A stretch of DNA of 64,000 nt. Origin: Pseudomonas fluorescens. GTDB taxonomy: Bacteria; Pseudomonadota; Gammaproteobacteria; Pseudomonadales; Pseudomonadaceae. The stretch covers positions 3,162,001 through 3,226,000 of the forward strand of contig NZ_LT907842.1 in assembly GCF_900215245.1 (NCBI RefSeq). Direction: 5' to 3'. The notes below the pieces were generated by a model. That model saw nothing but the letters and a program-made list of their open reading frames with translations, did not search any database and had not been told where the DNA came from. This document shows, in pieces, positions 55,202 to 63,946 of this stretch; position 1 is the first letter of the stretch; each line of letters begins with the position of its first letter. Made by a program: the position numbers and the translations under genes.

Positions 55202-55639
55202 CTATTCGTCAGCAAAAAACGCCGTTGGTACATCCGACCATTCAGTTGCCCAAATCCAACGGATAAAATCCTGCGTGGATTGTTTGCTTTGCAACCGTAA
55301 CTGCTCAAGTCCTCCGAGCAGTCGATCCGTCAATTTACCTGCGGCGTCAAAGTCCGCTCTGTACTCACTGCCCAGACGATGCTCATCGAAAATAGTGTGG
55401 AGAAAAATGTGAGCCTGCCAAGCAGCTAAACCCCTGCTCCCACCGCCACCTGATAGGTTCCGGTCGTTCCTCCACCCTATGGGAATCCATGATGCGCTTT
55501 GAATACTCAAGGTGAATCCGAAGTAATCGGGTGCGTTGACATTGCTTTCATCGAAGTAAGCCCAGAAGACACGGCCAATGACTGGGTGCTCCGCGACAAC
55601 TACAACGTAGCCGGCTGTATCCGTCTCAATTTCATCCAT
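55202..55639 (-). CDS. Conserved hypothetical protein downstream of ssb
   Basis: A 145-residue soluble protein from ATG 55639, which has GGAG 8 nt upstream; the open frame continues upstream into ssb but lacks a ribosome site there. It begins MDEIETDTAGYVVVVAEHPV and is aromatic-rich (WIWATEWSDVPTAFFADE at the end). I do not recognise the family. Its setting between SSB and the Abi insertion suggests an ICE gene of unknown role. Confidence 0.6.
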   Translation of the reverse strand: MDEIETDTAGYVVVVAEHPVIGRVFWAYFDESNVNAPDYFGFTLSIQSASWIPIGWRNDRNLSGGGGSRGLAAWQAHIFLHTIFDEHRLGSEYRADFDAAGKLTDRLLGGLEQLRLQSKQSTQDFIRWIWATEWSDVPTAFFADE

Positions 55640-55745
55640 CTGCGACTCCGACTTTGAGGGATTCCAGAACGAGGTTGGGGAAGACGATGAACCGGCTTCC
55701 CCAACGCCAACAACTTCACGTATGGGCCGAAAATTAAGGCCCCTG

Positions 55746-56207
55746 TCAGAACGGTTCGTCAGGGTCTGGATAGCCATCCGAACCTGGGGATGGTTGCGGA
55801 GCCGCTTGAGGGCGGCTTGATTGCTGCGAGTTCTGGCCTTGTGAGGGCGCCAGATTCACCATGGTGACGCGGTGCGGAAGCATACCGACTCGGCTGGCCT
55901 GAATTTTCAAAGCTTCGAACTCACCCTCGTCATTTTTCCAGCGATCCATAACAGCGCGACCGGAAACCATCACGCGCATGCCTTTCTGCAACAGCTGTGA
56001 ATAATGCTCCGCGTCTTTGTGCCACCACTCCACGTTTGCCCAGAACCCGCCACGGTCCTCGTAGCCACCTTTACCGTCTGGAATCGAATTGTCGAAGTAG
56101 ACGTTGATCCGCACGAGCCGACGCGGATCCTTGTTGCCGTTGGGGAACTCTTTGAATTCCGGTGCGGAGCCGATATTGCCTTCCCAGCCTTGTACGGACG
56201 TGCCCAT
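55746..56207 (-). CDS. ssb: Single-stranded DNA-binding protein of the ICE
   Basis: A 153-residue protein with an OB fold (LVRINVYFDNSIPDGKGGYE, then GGFWANVEWWHKDAE and MRVMVSGRAVMDRW), a Gln/Ser/Pro-rich linker and the acidic tip DPDEPF, comparable to the DDDIPF tail of bacterial SSB. It coats single-stranded DNA during replication and conjugation and recruits partner proteins through its tail. It follows the DUF3158 gene by 15 nt. Confidence 0.93.
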   Translation of the reverse strand: MGTSVQGWEGNIGSAPEFKEFPNGNKDPRRLVRINVYFDNSIPDGKGGYEDRGGFWANVEWWHKDAEHYSQLLQKGMRVMVSGRAVMDRWKNDEGEFEALKIQASRVGMLPHRVTMVNLAPSQGQNSQQSSRPQAAPQPSPGSDGYPDPDEPF

Positions 56208-56222
56208 GAGTAGTCTCCGAGG

Positions 56223-56762
56223 TTATTGGTGTTGCGTTGAGGTGGTAGGCTGCTGCAGGCGAGCGGCATACACGGCCTCTGCCTGGCCCATTTTTTCTGC
56301 GCACTCGGCGGCCTGTTTGGTGATCGAGTGCAGCAAACTCATCTGCATGTTCAAAGTGATGCGCTGCAGCTCCATCGCGTAAAGATCCTGCAGCATGGAT
56401 TCCGGTGTTCTGGGTGAACCCATCATTTCTACCCAAACCCCTACGCCCATACGCCGATCTGTCACCTGCTGCCATCTCAAAAACTGGGTACCAGCTTGGG
56501 TGTTCTGTTCAGTCAACCGCACTGGAACAAGGGTGAATGGATATCGGCGGGCCTGGCTCAGCACTTCCTGGGCAAGAGCTTTTAAGTCCGATTCTTGAGC
56601 TCGGCAAAGATCGGCAAATTGGGTCAGCTCCCCCTTACCTTTAAAAGGCTTTAAAAGGCCTTTTAGTGAGGCTGCCTGTTGCAGTCGCTGAAAGGCTTCC
56701 TGTTGCAGCGGCCGAAAGGCGGTCTGTTGCAGCGACCCATGATTGGAGGGAATTTGGCCCAT
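56223..56762 (-). CDS. ICE protein, DUF3158 family
   Basis: A 179-residue protein with the DUF3158 hallmark LKGLLKPFKGKGELTQFADL and WQQVTDRRMGVGVWVEMM. The N-terminus carries three short repeats of the type LQQ.AF.RPLQQ, which could be a recent duplication. The function of the family is unknown. It lies 5 nt behind the PFL_4669 gene and 15 nt before ssb in the replication module. Confidence 0.88.
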   Translation of the reverse strand: MGQIPSNHGSLQQTAFRPLQQEAFQRLQQAASLKGLLKPFKGKGELTQFADLCRAQESDLKALAQEVLSQARRYPFTLVPVRLTEQNTQAGTQFLRWQQVTDRRMGVGVWVEMMGSPRTPESMLQDLYAMELQRITLNMQMSLLHSITKQAAECAEKMGQAEAVYAARLQQPTTSTQHQ

Positions 56763-56767
56763 GCTCT

Positions 56768-57493
56768 TTAACCCTCAACGGAGTCATCGAGATGATCATC
56801 CGTCTCGGTTTGCTTCTGACCGCGGATGATCGGTGGAGCGAAATTCGAACGGCGGGTGCCTTCCAAGATGTCCTGTGGCAGCTCACCGTAGCGCTCGTAC
56901 ATTTTGCGGGCTGCTTCAGCTTTGGCATTGTTTGCTGCAAAGTCGTCGCGAGCAGCGCCTGAGTATTTATAGATCTGGGCCAGGCCAAACAGTCTCCGCA
57001 GTACCGCTGCGCCTTCATCAATCCAGGTTTCCATATCGTGCCGGCCAACAAGGCCAACGTGCTGGGCCAGCAAAATGCGTCTGACAATTTCGTCGTAGTT
57101 CGTCAGCAGGTACACGGCCTGAAATCCGAGGGGATTGGAGATGTACAGCGGGAGGCTGACAGGCTGGATCGACAGGTTTTCGCTAATGCTGATGGCCGGC
57201 GGAAGGGAGGCCATGGCTTTGTCGAGGCGATCTTCGATGGTCTTTAACGCTTCCTTGGAATCGTTGATCTTCTCTTCGAGGAGGATCATCCACCAGTCAG
57301 AGTAGGGATCATCCTGTTGGGCGCCACGAGACATCCGATTGACGACAGTGCAGAACCCTGACAGACCGATGATGCCGGCTTTGAGGTCATTTTTAGGGCG
57401 CCCCATCCATATACGAGCGGCGTGGTGAGTGTGAAGGGTGAGCTTCACATCGCTGCGCAGTGAACCGATGTTGAGCCGGAAGTTATCAGCCAT
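56768..57493 (-). CDS. ICE protein, TIGR03761 (PFL_4669) family
   Basis: A 241-residue protein from ATG 57493, with AAGGAAAC upstream; the upstream frame to 57532 reaches towards the repeat array and is unsupported. Hallmark segments include LTLHTHHAARIWMGR and GIIGLSGFCTVVNRMSRGAQ. The family is restricted to PFGI-1-type elements and has no known activity. The gene is the first one downstream of the 57-bp array. Confidence 0.88.
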   Translation of the reverse strand: MADNFRLNIGSLRSDVKLTLHTHHAARIWMGRPKNDLKAGIIGLSGFCTVVNRMSRGAQQDDPYSDWWMILLEEKINDSKEALKTIEDRLDKAMASLPPAISISENLSIQPVSLPLYISNPLGFQAVYLLTNYDEIVRRILLAQHVGLVGRHDMETWIDEGAAVLRRLFGLAQIYKYSGAARDDFAANNAKAEAARKMYERYGELPQDILEGTRRSNFAPPIIRGQKQTETDDHLDDSVEG

Positions 57494-57650
57494 GGTGCAG
57501 TGTTTCCTTGGGAAGAGGATTGACGTACCCATGCTGCAATTTGGCTATAGGAGACGCAGCATTAAATGCGTAGCCCGATGGAAGGGGATTTGTTGATGCT
57601 TCTATATATAGGAAGAGATGTAACTCGCAAGTGAGCTGATGACCTCCACT
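57494..57650 (-). other. Spacer between the repeat array and PFL_4669
   Basis: About 150 nt between the end of the tandem array and the gene start. It includes an AT-rich run (TCTATATATAGG at 57601-57612) that would suit strand opening at an origin or a promoter -10 region. Confidence 0.45.
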
Positions 57651-58220
57651 GATGCCGGATCCTGTGGGGGTGTTGCGGGCCGCAACACTTACATGGCTGC
57701 CACCACCGATGCCGGATTCTGCGAAGGTGGTGCGGCCCGCACCACTTACATGGATGCGACCATCGATGCCGGATTCTGCCGGGGTGATGTGGGCCGCATC
57801 ATCTTTATTGCTGCCGGCACCGGTATCGGATCCTGCTGAGGTGGTGCGGGCCGCACCACTTGCGTGTCGGCCACCATCGATGCCGGATTCTGCCGGAGTG
57901 GTGTGGGCCGCATCATCTGAATTGCTGCCGGCACCGGTATCGGATCCTGCTGAGGTGGTGCGGGCCGCACCACTTGCATGGTTGCCACCATCGATGCCGG
58001 ATTCTGCCGGGGTGGTGTGGGCCGCATCATCTGTATTGCTGCCGGCACCAGTATCGGATCCTGCTGAGGTGGTGCGGGCCGCACCACTTGCATGGTTGCC
58101 ACCATCGATGCCGGACCCTGCCGAGGTGGTGCGGGCCGCACCACTTGCATGGCTGCCACCATCGATGCCGGATCCTGACAAGGTGTTGTGGGCCACAACA
58201 CTTGCTGTGTCGTCGGTCCA
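57651..58220 (+). repeat. Tandem array of ten 57-bp repeats with conserved palindromes (candidate oriV iterons)
   Basis: Ten adjacent units of exactly 57 bp begin at 57651, 57708, 57765, 57822, 57879, 57936, 57993, 58050, 58107 and 58164; a decayed eleventh follows. Most start GATGCCGGAT or GGTATCGGAT. Each carries a palindrome of 9-bp arms around one base, for example GTGGTGCGG-G-CCGCACCAC. Arm changes are compensated: unit 1 has GTGTTGCGG/CCGCAACAC and unit 10 GTGTTGTGG/CCACAACAC. Units 3, 5 and 7 keep only G-U-compatible pairs on the plus strand. The array lies between the STY4528 replication gene and the PFL_4669 gene. I recall 57-bp repeats from the oriV of pKLC102, a related element. 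Confidence 0.9.
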
Positions 58221-58285
58221 GATTCCGGCCATGGCCGGTGTGCTGTTGGCCGCGTTACCTCGATGAACTCGTTTTCCGCCTAACA

Positions 58286-59590
58286 TCACGGATGTGTACC
58301 CCGATTAGGCTTCAGCAGATGCAACATTCCGCTGAGTGTGTGTTTTGCGGTTTGTATCGACTCAGGGCTACGGGGGGGTTGAGTTACCGTCTTCGTCGGC
58401 TGCTCTGTGCCCTCTGGCGGGGTTGAAGCGTCTTGACGCTCGTGGCTCGCTTTTGCCTTGTCGTCAGGGTTCCATTGACTGTTGAAATCGCCGCGAACGG
58501 CCATTCCGACGAGTGTCATCAAGTAACCCAGCGGGTTACGGACACCTCCCGAGTCACAGCGGTGGACCCATTGTTTGATGAGCGCCGGTTTCAACTCTGC
58601 TGGAACCTTTTGCAGCGCCATGACCGCGTTCTGTTTTTGTTCGACCGGTAGACGATGCAGTGCACCGAGTAAATCGGCAGCCATGTCGTTTGGTGTGGGC
58701 GGTACATGTACAGAGCTTTTACAAACATCTTTGTGTGTATCTGTATACGTACTATATGAGTTCGGATGCCGAACTAAGTCCGAACTCAGGGATTTACGGC
58801 TGAGTTCGGCATCCGAACTCTGCTTCAAAGCGATTCGCTCTTGGTCTTTTTTACTGAGTTCGGTATCCGAACTCAGTGGAGATAGAGCTATATTTTGCTG
58901 AGTTCGGATTCCGAACTCAGCCGCTTTGATAACGACTGGAGCCTGCGCTTTGGTCCAGGCCTGGCTATTCATTCGGGATTCGATGATGTCCAGCCGGCTA
59001 GGTAAGCGTTGGCCAACGTCAGGATCAGCTGCAAATTCCTTCCAGGCAATTTCCGCTACTTCGCGAATCACCTTGGTCTGGTGCTGCATTGACTGCGCGA
59101 GTAGCTGCAAGTAGTCCTTGTCGAACTCTAGAGCTTCGGCCGGTGTGACCGGTTCGTCATGAAGCAGGTAGACATTGCCTTGCACTTGTCCGCTCAGGTC
59201 ATTGCGCACCCGTCGCCCCAGGCTAAGCCAACGGGTTAGCCGTAGGGTCACTAATGCTTTTGATACAGTTTCACGTGATGCCGGCCTACCGGGTTGCATA
59301 CCCAAATATGGCCGCAGCTGGTCATAGGTAGGGAACGCCGTAAGGCCGTCGTCATTGATCAGTAGGCGAAATACCTGCCAGGTGTTTCTTTCAAGCGGGG
59401 TTAAGCGATCATCCAAAAGCAATCGGCGAGGTACCGTCTCGTGTGGGTTCCCGCTGAAAATTATTCCGGAGTAGGGGGGAGCCCCTTCAATCCCCGGAGG
59501 CGCCGACTCTTTTTTCTGAAGCAAGTGAGCTTCAAGGTGACCCGAGGCCGAGTCTAAAAGCGTCGACAAGGGGAGCCGAGACAACCTCAT
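58286..59590 (-). CDS. STY4528-family ICE replication protein
   Basis: A 434-residue protein of the STY4528 pathogenicity-island replication family: winged-helix-like N-terminal region (LTPLERNTWQVFRLLINDDG, then YDQLRPYLGM and SRETVSKALVTLRLTRWLSL), a long central region and a C-terminal part with GGVRNPLGYLMTLVGMAVRG. It probably binds origin DNA and starts replication of the excised element. ATG 59590 overlaps the DUF2857 stop as ATGA. The central region encodes LSSDTELS-like repeats because the DNA there carries palindromes (58757-58920). A 57-bp tandem array follows its stop. Confidence 0.85.
   Translation of the reverse strand: MRLSRLPLSTLLDSASGHLEAHLLQKKESAPPGIEGAPPYSGIIFSGNPHETVPRRLLLDDRLTPLERNTWQVFRLLINDDGLTAFPTYDQLRPYLGMQPGRPASRETVSKALVTLRLTRWLSLGRRVRNDLSGQVQGNVYLLHDEPVTPAEALEFDKDYLQLLAQSMQHQTKVIREVAEIAWKEFAADPDVGQRLPSRLDIIESRMNSQAWTKAQAPVVIKAAEFGIRTQQNIALSPLSSDTELSKKDQERIALKQSSDAELSRKSLSSDLVRHPNSYSTYTDTHKDVCKSSVHVPPTPNDMAADLLGALHRLPVEQKQNAVMALQKVPAELKPALIKQWVHRCDSGGVRNPLGYLMTLVGMAVRGDFNSQWNPDDKAKASHERQDASTPPEGTEQPTKTVTQPPRSPESIQTAKHTLSGMLHLLKPNRGTHP
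58757..58920 (+). repeat. Four palindromes inside the replication gene
   Basis: The palindrome CTGAGTTCGG-N3-CCGAACTCAG occurs perfectly at 58854-58876 and 58898-58920, and with one or a few changes at 58800-58822 and 58757-58777; an extra half-site follows the last at about 58779-58789. Centres are at 58767, 58811, 58865 and 58909, spaced 44, 54 and 44 bp. They lie within the coding sequence and shape the protein (LSSDTELS, SSDAELS). This arrangement suggests binding sites for a dimeric protein, perhaps the replication protein itself. Confidence 0.9.
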
Positions 59591-60282
59591 AATACAGAGT
59601 CACCTTCCACCGATCTCGCTGCAGGCTGTGCAAGTCGTTGAGAAGACACAAGCTGAAGCCTCCGCGGGAGACCAGGGTTTGCAGGAGGGTATAGCCCTTC
59701 CTTTATCCATGACTGGATGCGATGCCAGATGATGGCCAGGCTGAGGTTTTCGTGGGTTTCATCTGGACTAGTATCCTGTGGAGCATTGAGTTCCTCGGCG
59801 ACCAGCATGGCGATATCCAGCAACGCCAGACTGTCCCCTAGCTCAACCTGATGCTCTTGCATAAGGTGCGTCCATCGGTACCAAAGCTGAGCGTCCATCT
59901 CCTCACTGAATTCCCTCCACCGGCCACGACGTGCCGTCACGCCGATCATGAGGCGTTGAAGTGCCACATCCTGCGGAGACAGCCCAAAGAACTGTTGCAA
60001 CATTTGTGTAGTCGCGCCAAGTCGCAGCGCACGTTCAATCATGCGCACTTCTTCATCAGAACGCTGCGCGCCTGACAGCAGTTTTTTTACCATGTCCCCA
60101 TCAATGGTGACGTTGCACCAAGACACGGGAGTGTTAAGCAGCAAGCTCAGTACTGAAGGTTGTTGGAGCTGAGCCAATATCTCTGGCTCCAGGCCCATTT
60201 CGATGCAGCGTCGAAGTTGGCCATTACGCATGTGATGAAGCACCTGTGACAGGATCGCTTCATTTATTGGTGTCTTGGACAT
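59587..60282 (-). CDS. ICE protein, DUF2857 (STY4526-like)
   Basis: A 231-residue soluble protein from ATG 60282, chosen for its GGGGAG site 6 nt upstream (the frame is open to 60363). It carries DUF2857-like segments ATTQMLQQFFGLSPQDVALQ and RRGRWREFSEEMDAQLWYRW. The family regularly sits between ParB and STY4528 in such elements, so a role in replication or partition is inferred. Translation is coupled to the replication gene by the 4-nt overlap. Confidence 0.85.
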   Translation of the reverse strand: MSKTPINEAILSQVLHHMRNGQLRRCIEMGLEPEILAQLQQPSVLSLLLNTPVSWCNVTIDGDMVKKLLSGAQRSDEEVRMIERALRLGATTQMLQQFFGLSPQDVALQRLMIGVTARRGRWREFSEEMDAQLWYRWTHLMQEHQVELGDSLALLDIAMLVAEELNAPQDTSPDETHENLSLAIIWHRIQSWIKEGLYPPANPGLPRRLQLVSSQRLAQPAARSVEGDSVL

Positions 60283-60310
60283 GTCGACTCCCCCTTGTAG
60301 AGTCCGTGTG

Positions 60311-62083
60311 TTAACTGGCTGAATTCGGACCGTTGTTAGCGACTGACTGGATTTCCAGATCAATCAAACGTCTTGCGAGACGAATAATGCGGAACAGCTT
60401 CACTAGTGCGCCGTCGCTGAGACGGCATTCACTTTCAGGGGGCTGATCTTTTGTGTGAGGCTGGCCCAGTAAGATCTGGCCCAGCCCTGCTGCGAACTCG
60501 AAGTCGGCCAACGCGTCGATTTGAAGCTCGGGTTGCTGCTGAATCATTTTCAGTACGATGGCCATTGAGCCGCTCAAAGACTGGAGCAGCGTCAAGGTAT
60601 GTTGGGCTGTGGCAGTAATTTCGACTTCCGCTTCGGGGTGTCGGTAGCTGAACCCGACGCCACCATCGATTTCGATAAATTGACCTGGGGCTTTGACCGA
60701 GCTGGCTATTTCGCGAGCCAATTGAGCGATGTGCTGACGCAGGGTTGCGGTATTGTCTATTTCGCGCTCGATGTACCAAAGGTCAGAAATGGGATTGAGT
60801 CCGCCTGCTTGAACAGGTATGGCCACCAGAGCATTGGAGGCGAAGTCGGGCAAGACCTCGCCGTCAAGCGCAGCGAGCTCCCGTTTCATCTTGTCGACTC
60901 TGGGAGAAGTCTTCACAGGACTCGCAACGTGCCCATCGATACGTGCTTGGCGCTCTTGTGGGCTCATTTGCTCTTGCGGAGTAGGGACCAGTTGCTGTTG
61001 CCCCCTTTGAGGTGAAGGTCTCTCTTTGGAGTGCGTCGTCTTATGTGTGCTGCCCCCCGAAGGAGTAGGGGGTAGTTGTAGAGGGTTCTGATTAGCCTCA
61101 ATGCCATTGTTTGAAGCGTTAAGTTGAGTCCCCCCCTCAAATTGCGATGCAGGGTACTGTGGCAGCTCAAGAACCGGCGTTGAGCGCCGCAACTGGTCCT
61201 GGTTCTGAGTGATTTCCAGCAGTATCTTTTCGTAACCGAGATTTAAAGGCTTTTTGAGCTGATCAATTAGTTCGTCCTGGAATCGCTGGAACAGAAACTC
61301 TTCTGCATCGCCCTCAAACTGGGACAATACATCTTGAAAGATTGTCTCAAATTCTAGAATCGGCCCATTTTCTTGCGTTTGGTAATTGCGCTCCCAGCAC
61401 TGCAAGGCGCTCTTTCTCAAAGAAAGAAGCTTCGAAACTCGGTCCACACCTAGTCCGGAATACAGCACTGTAGGAATTGCAGGAAGCAGGTAGCGGATGG
61501 CGTCCTGCATTCGGCTTATGTGCGTATGAGAGATAGGGTAGCCATCTGCGCTTAGCCGCCGTGAAAGCTCACGCAATGAGATAGATTCCCCTGCCTCTGT
61601 TTCATACAAGGCTCTCGCTTTGACGACCCCAATAGCCCGCTCAATGAACAGGAGCTGGCCTTGCAGGTCGTTTTCAGCCAAGTGGCCGGTGAGCGAGATG
61701 ATTTCGCCCCGAACGGCGTCCCAGGGGCGAAATAGGCAGTGAAACTTGAAGTACTTCTCGTCGCCGGTCTCACGATACAACTCGTTTAAAATTGCCAGGC
61801 GAGTGTTGCCGCCGTTGCGGATCCGGTACTTATCTTCCCCAGGTTTACGAGTGACGGGAGGTGGCGTATCGAGTCCCCGATTCCGTATCGACTCTTTAAT
61901 TTCATCGTACTTCGGGTTACGAGTCGTCCTTGGGTTTTCGTCATACGGCAGCGTTTCGTCGAGGGTCAACAGCATGGGGGTATCGACGATGGGATCGCTC
62001 ATTCGCGCTGCCACCGGCGACTTCGATTCAAACGCGGGAAGCAACAGCTTATCTTTCATGGTTTGGGCCAAAGACGCTTTCAT
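60311..62083 (-). CDS. PFGI-1-class ParB-family protein (TIGR03764)
   Basis: A 590-residue protein. The N-terminal ParB domain contains YDENPRTTRNPKYDEIKESI and YRIRNGGNTRLAILNELY, followed by a helix-turn-helix region (SLRELSRRLSADGYPISHTH). The C-terminal 300 residues, with a Gln/Pro-rich linker, are specific to ICEs. It should bind a centromere-like site and help the excised element partition, with a ParA partner expected just outside this window. ATG 62083 overlaps the ribbon-helix-helix gene stop as ATGA. Confidence 0.9.
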   Translation of the reverse strand: MKASLAQTMKDKLLLPAFESKSPVAARMSDPIVDTPMLLTLDETLPYDENPRTTRNPKYDEIKESIRNRGLDTPPPVTRKPGEDKYRIRNGGNTRLAILNELYRETGDEKYFKFHCLFRPWDAVRGEIISLTGHLAENDLQGQLLFIERAIGVVKARALYETEAGESISLRELSRRLSADGYPISHTHISRMQDAIRYLLPAIPTVLYSGLGVDRVSKLLSLRKSALQCWERNYQTQENGPILEFETIFQDVLSQFEGDAEEFLFQRFQDELIDQLKKPLNLGYEKILLEITQNQDQLRRSTPVLELPQYPASQFEGGTQLNASNNGIEANQNPLQLPPTPSGGSTHKTTHSKERPSPQRGQQQLVPTPQEQMSPQERQARIDGHVASPVKTSPRVDKMKRELAALDGEVLPDFASNALVAIPVQAGGLNPISDLWYIEREIDNTATLRQHIAQLAREIASSVKAPGQFIEIDGGVGFSYRHPEAEVEITATAQHTLTLLQSLSGSMAIVLKMIQQQPELQIDALADFEFAAGLGQILLGQPHTKDQPPESECRLSDGALVKLFRIIRLARRLIDLEIQSVANNGPNSAS

Positions 62084-62316
62084 ACTCTGGCTCCTGGCTG
62101 CTCATAAGCCGGGCTTGCCGCCAAAAGCTGGTCAATAATTTTCAAAGCACGATCTAGAGCGGCTTCAAGTTCGACAGTTGTCTCCAGCCGATAAACAATT
62201 TCAGAGTTCATCGACCTGGCGTTGTCACGTGCTTCCAACGCGATGCGTTCGCGCATCCCGTCGGGAAGGCGAATAACGAATTTTTCTTCATGCAGACGCT
62301 TTGGTTTGTTACTCAT
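62080..62316 (-). CDS. Arc-type ribbon-helix-helix DNA-binding protein
   Basis: A 78-residue protein with the ribbon-helix-helix pattern EEKFVIRLPDGMRERIALEA followed by RDNARSMNSEIVYRLET, as in Arc/MetJ-like regulators. It probably autoregulates the parB operon or the replication module. It overlaps parB by 4 nt. Confidence 0.88.
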   Translation of the reverse strand: MSNKPKRLHEEKFVIRLPDGMRERIALEARDNARSMNSEIVYRLETTVELEAALDRALKIIDQLLAASPAYEQPGARV

Positions 62317-62349
62317 GGTGGGCTCCGATGCCTAGGGTAGAAAGTGTGT

Positions 62350-63351
62350 TCAGCGACGTTTCAACTGATCAGTGAGTTGGGTAGGTAACCCCTTGATGAC
62401 TAATGAATTGGACGCCTCTTCGTACTCGATCTTGTCCCCTAGCAGATGCGCTTCAAAACTGATGGACAAGCCTTCGGCACGGCCGGTGAACCGACGGAAT
62501 TGGTTGAGAGTGCGTTTATCCAGGGGGATTTCCGGCGACAGGCCGTAGTCCTTATTGCGGATATGGTCGTAGAACGCCTTGGGCCGATCTTCATCGATCA
62601 GGCCCGACAGTTCCTCCAGGCCCATGGGTTCACCGAGCTTGGCCTGGCTGGTGGCGTAGTCCACCAGGGCCTTGGTTTTCTCGCGGGCCGATTCGTCTGG
62701 CAGGTCTTCGTTTTCAACGAAGTCGCTGAACGCCTTGAGGAGGGTGCGGGTTTCGCCCGGGCCGTCGACGCCTTCCATGCAGCCAATGAAGTCGCTGAAA
62801 TACCCCGAGATCTTCTTACCGTTCTTGCCTTTGATGTACGAGATGTACTGCTTGGACTGTTTGTTGTTCTGCCACTCGGACAGGTTGATACGCGCCGCCA
62901 GGTGCAGCTGGCCAACGTCCAGGTGGCGTGAAGGAGTGACGTCCAGATCTTCAGTGACCACCACGCCTTCACTGTGATGGAGCAGGGCAACAGTTAGGTA
63001 GTCGGTCATGCCTTGCTGGTAATGGGCAAACAGTACGTGGCCACCGGTGGAGAGATTGGATTCTTCCATCAGCTTTTGCAGATGCTCGACCGCCGTGTGG
63101 CTGAAGGCCGTGAAGTCCTTGCCACCTTCAAAGTACTGCTTTAACCAGCCGCTAAACGGGTGCGCGCCGGACTCGGCATGGAAGAAACCCCAGGCCTTGC
63201 CTTGTTTGGCGTTATAGCTCTCGTTGAGGTCGGCAAGCATGTTCTCGATGGCGACCGATTCGGATAGCTCCGAATCGCGTGCCTGGAGAATAGCTGGTGT
63301 GCCATCGGGTTTTTTGTCGATCAGGTGGACGATGCAATGACGGATAGGCAT
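62350..63351 (-). CDS. yejK: Nucleoid-associated protein YejK/NdpA
   Basis: A 333-residue protein beginning [20 protein letters not shown], the typical YejK/NdpA start. Characteristic segments [37 protein letters not shown] and [11 protein letters not shown] follow, as does the C-terminal [15 protein letters not shown]. It associates with DNA and is common in ICEs, perhaps modulating topology or silencing. Its ATG overlaps the HicA-like stop by one base. Confidence 0.92.
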   Translation of the reverse strand: MPIRHCIVHLIDKKPDGTPAILQARDSELSESVAIENMLADLNESYNAKQGKAWGFFHAESGAHPFSGWLKQYFEGGKDFTAFSHTAVEHLQKLMEESNLSTGGHVLFAHYQQGMTDYLTVALLHHSEGVVVTEDLDVTPSRHLDVGQLHLAARINLSEWQNNKQSKQYISYIKGKNGKKISGYFSDFIGCMEGVDGPGETRTLLKAFSDFVENEDLPDESAREKTKALVDYATSQAKLGEPMGLEELSGLIDEDRPKAFYDHIRNKDYGLSPEIPLDKRTLNQFRRFTGRAEGLSISFEAHLLGDKIEYEEASNSLVIKGLPTQLTDQLKRR

Positions 63352-63590
63352 TAGATTGCCTCCTGCGAATGTAGGGTTTGAGGTCGATCAGCACGACGAA
63401 TACGGGCTTTGGCATTAAGGCCTGAGCGGTAATCGCTTGCGGTTGATGAGGTGTAAATCGATCCAAGGCCAGACTTGGTGAACTTGATGTGGCCACCTTG
63501 AGTGCGAGACACCGTCCAGCCATTCGCTTCAGCAAACTTCACGAGTACACGAAGGCTCTCGCTTTTTCCGCGTAGGAGATTGGTGGTCAT
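63351..63590 (-). CDS. HicA-like mRNA interferase-type protein
   Basis: A 79-residue protein with the HicA pattern: [20 protein letters not shown], then [20 protein letters not shown]. The catalytic His of HicA would be the one in GGHIKF. No HicB antitoxin follows or precedes; the gene sits between a 119-residue unknown and yejK. It may therefore be a solitary, domesticated or HicA-fold ICE protein rather than a true toxin. Confidence 0.7.
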   Translation of the reverse strand: MTTNLLRGKSESLRVLVKFAEANGWTVSRTQGGHIKFTKSGLGSIYTSSTASDYRSGLNAKARIRRADRPQTLHSQEAI

Positions 63591-63946
63591 AGCTCTGCAT
63601 CCCTGGCTGCCAGAACGTTACCGGTCTGGATCGCGATGATTTCAGCCTGGTCGCCAGGAAACTTGGTACCGAGCTCATGCAAAAAGTGACGCGTAGCCTC
63701 ACGTGCTCCAGGCACGCGGAACACCACGCTGCAGTGCTGAACTTCCGCGGGGTGTTGCAGATGAGACATGACGGCCACTTTCAGCGAGCAGCACTGGAGG
63801 TAGCGGGGCACCCAAACCGACCAGAAGTAACTGGATAGCAAGGCGCCCGCGCAGAGCAGTTCAACGGTAATTGTTGCGCTGGGCGTGTTGGTCAGCTCGA
63901 CGTAGCCGAGCTTCTCAAACTCCAACAGATCCTCACGCATGCTCAT
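63587..63946 (-). CDS. Hypothetical protein upstream of the HicA-like gene
   Basis: A 119-residue protein from ATG 63946 (MSMREDLLEFEKLGYVELTN); GTG 63955 is an alternative. It ends RHFLHELGTKFPGDQAEIIA, overlapping the HicA-like start by 4 nt (ATGA). It contains one moderately hydrophobic segment (LLCAGALLSSYFWSVWV) and several cysteines. It does not resemble HicB. I do not recognise the family. Confidence 0.6.
   Translation of the reverse strand: MSMREDLLEFEKLGYVELTNTPSATITVELLCAGALLSSYFWSVWVPRYLQCCSLKVAVMSHLQHPAEVQHCSVVFRVPGAREATRHFLHELGTKFPGDQAEIIAIQTGNVLAARDAEL

Noticed and set aside
57651..58220. CRISPR array
   Set aside because: There are no unique spacers between repeats; units are contiguous and similar throughout, and no cas gene is near.
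57652..58266. Plus-strand Pro/Ala-rich repeat frame across the same array
   Set aside because: Same reason as for the minus frame; it competes with it and lacks a family match.
57486..58289. A 267-codon minus frame of Gly/Ala/Ser/Thr-rich repeats across the 57-bp array
   Set aside because: Because 57 is a multiple of three, frames on both strands stay open across the array; composition is low-complexity and there is no ribosome site. The palindromes explain the conservation better.
62446..62931. A 161-codon plus frame
   Set aside because: It is antisense to the YejK/NdpA gene.
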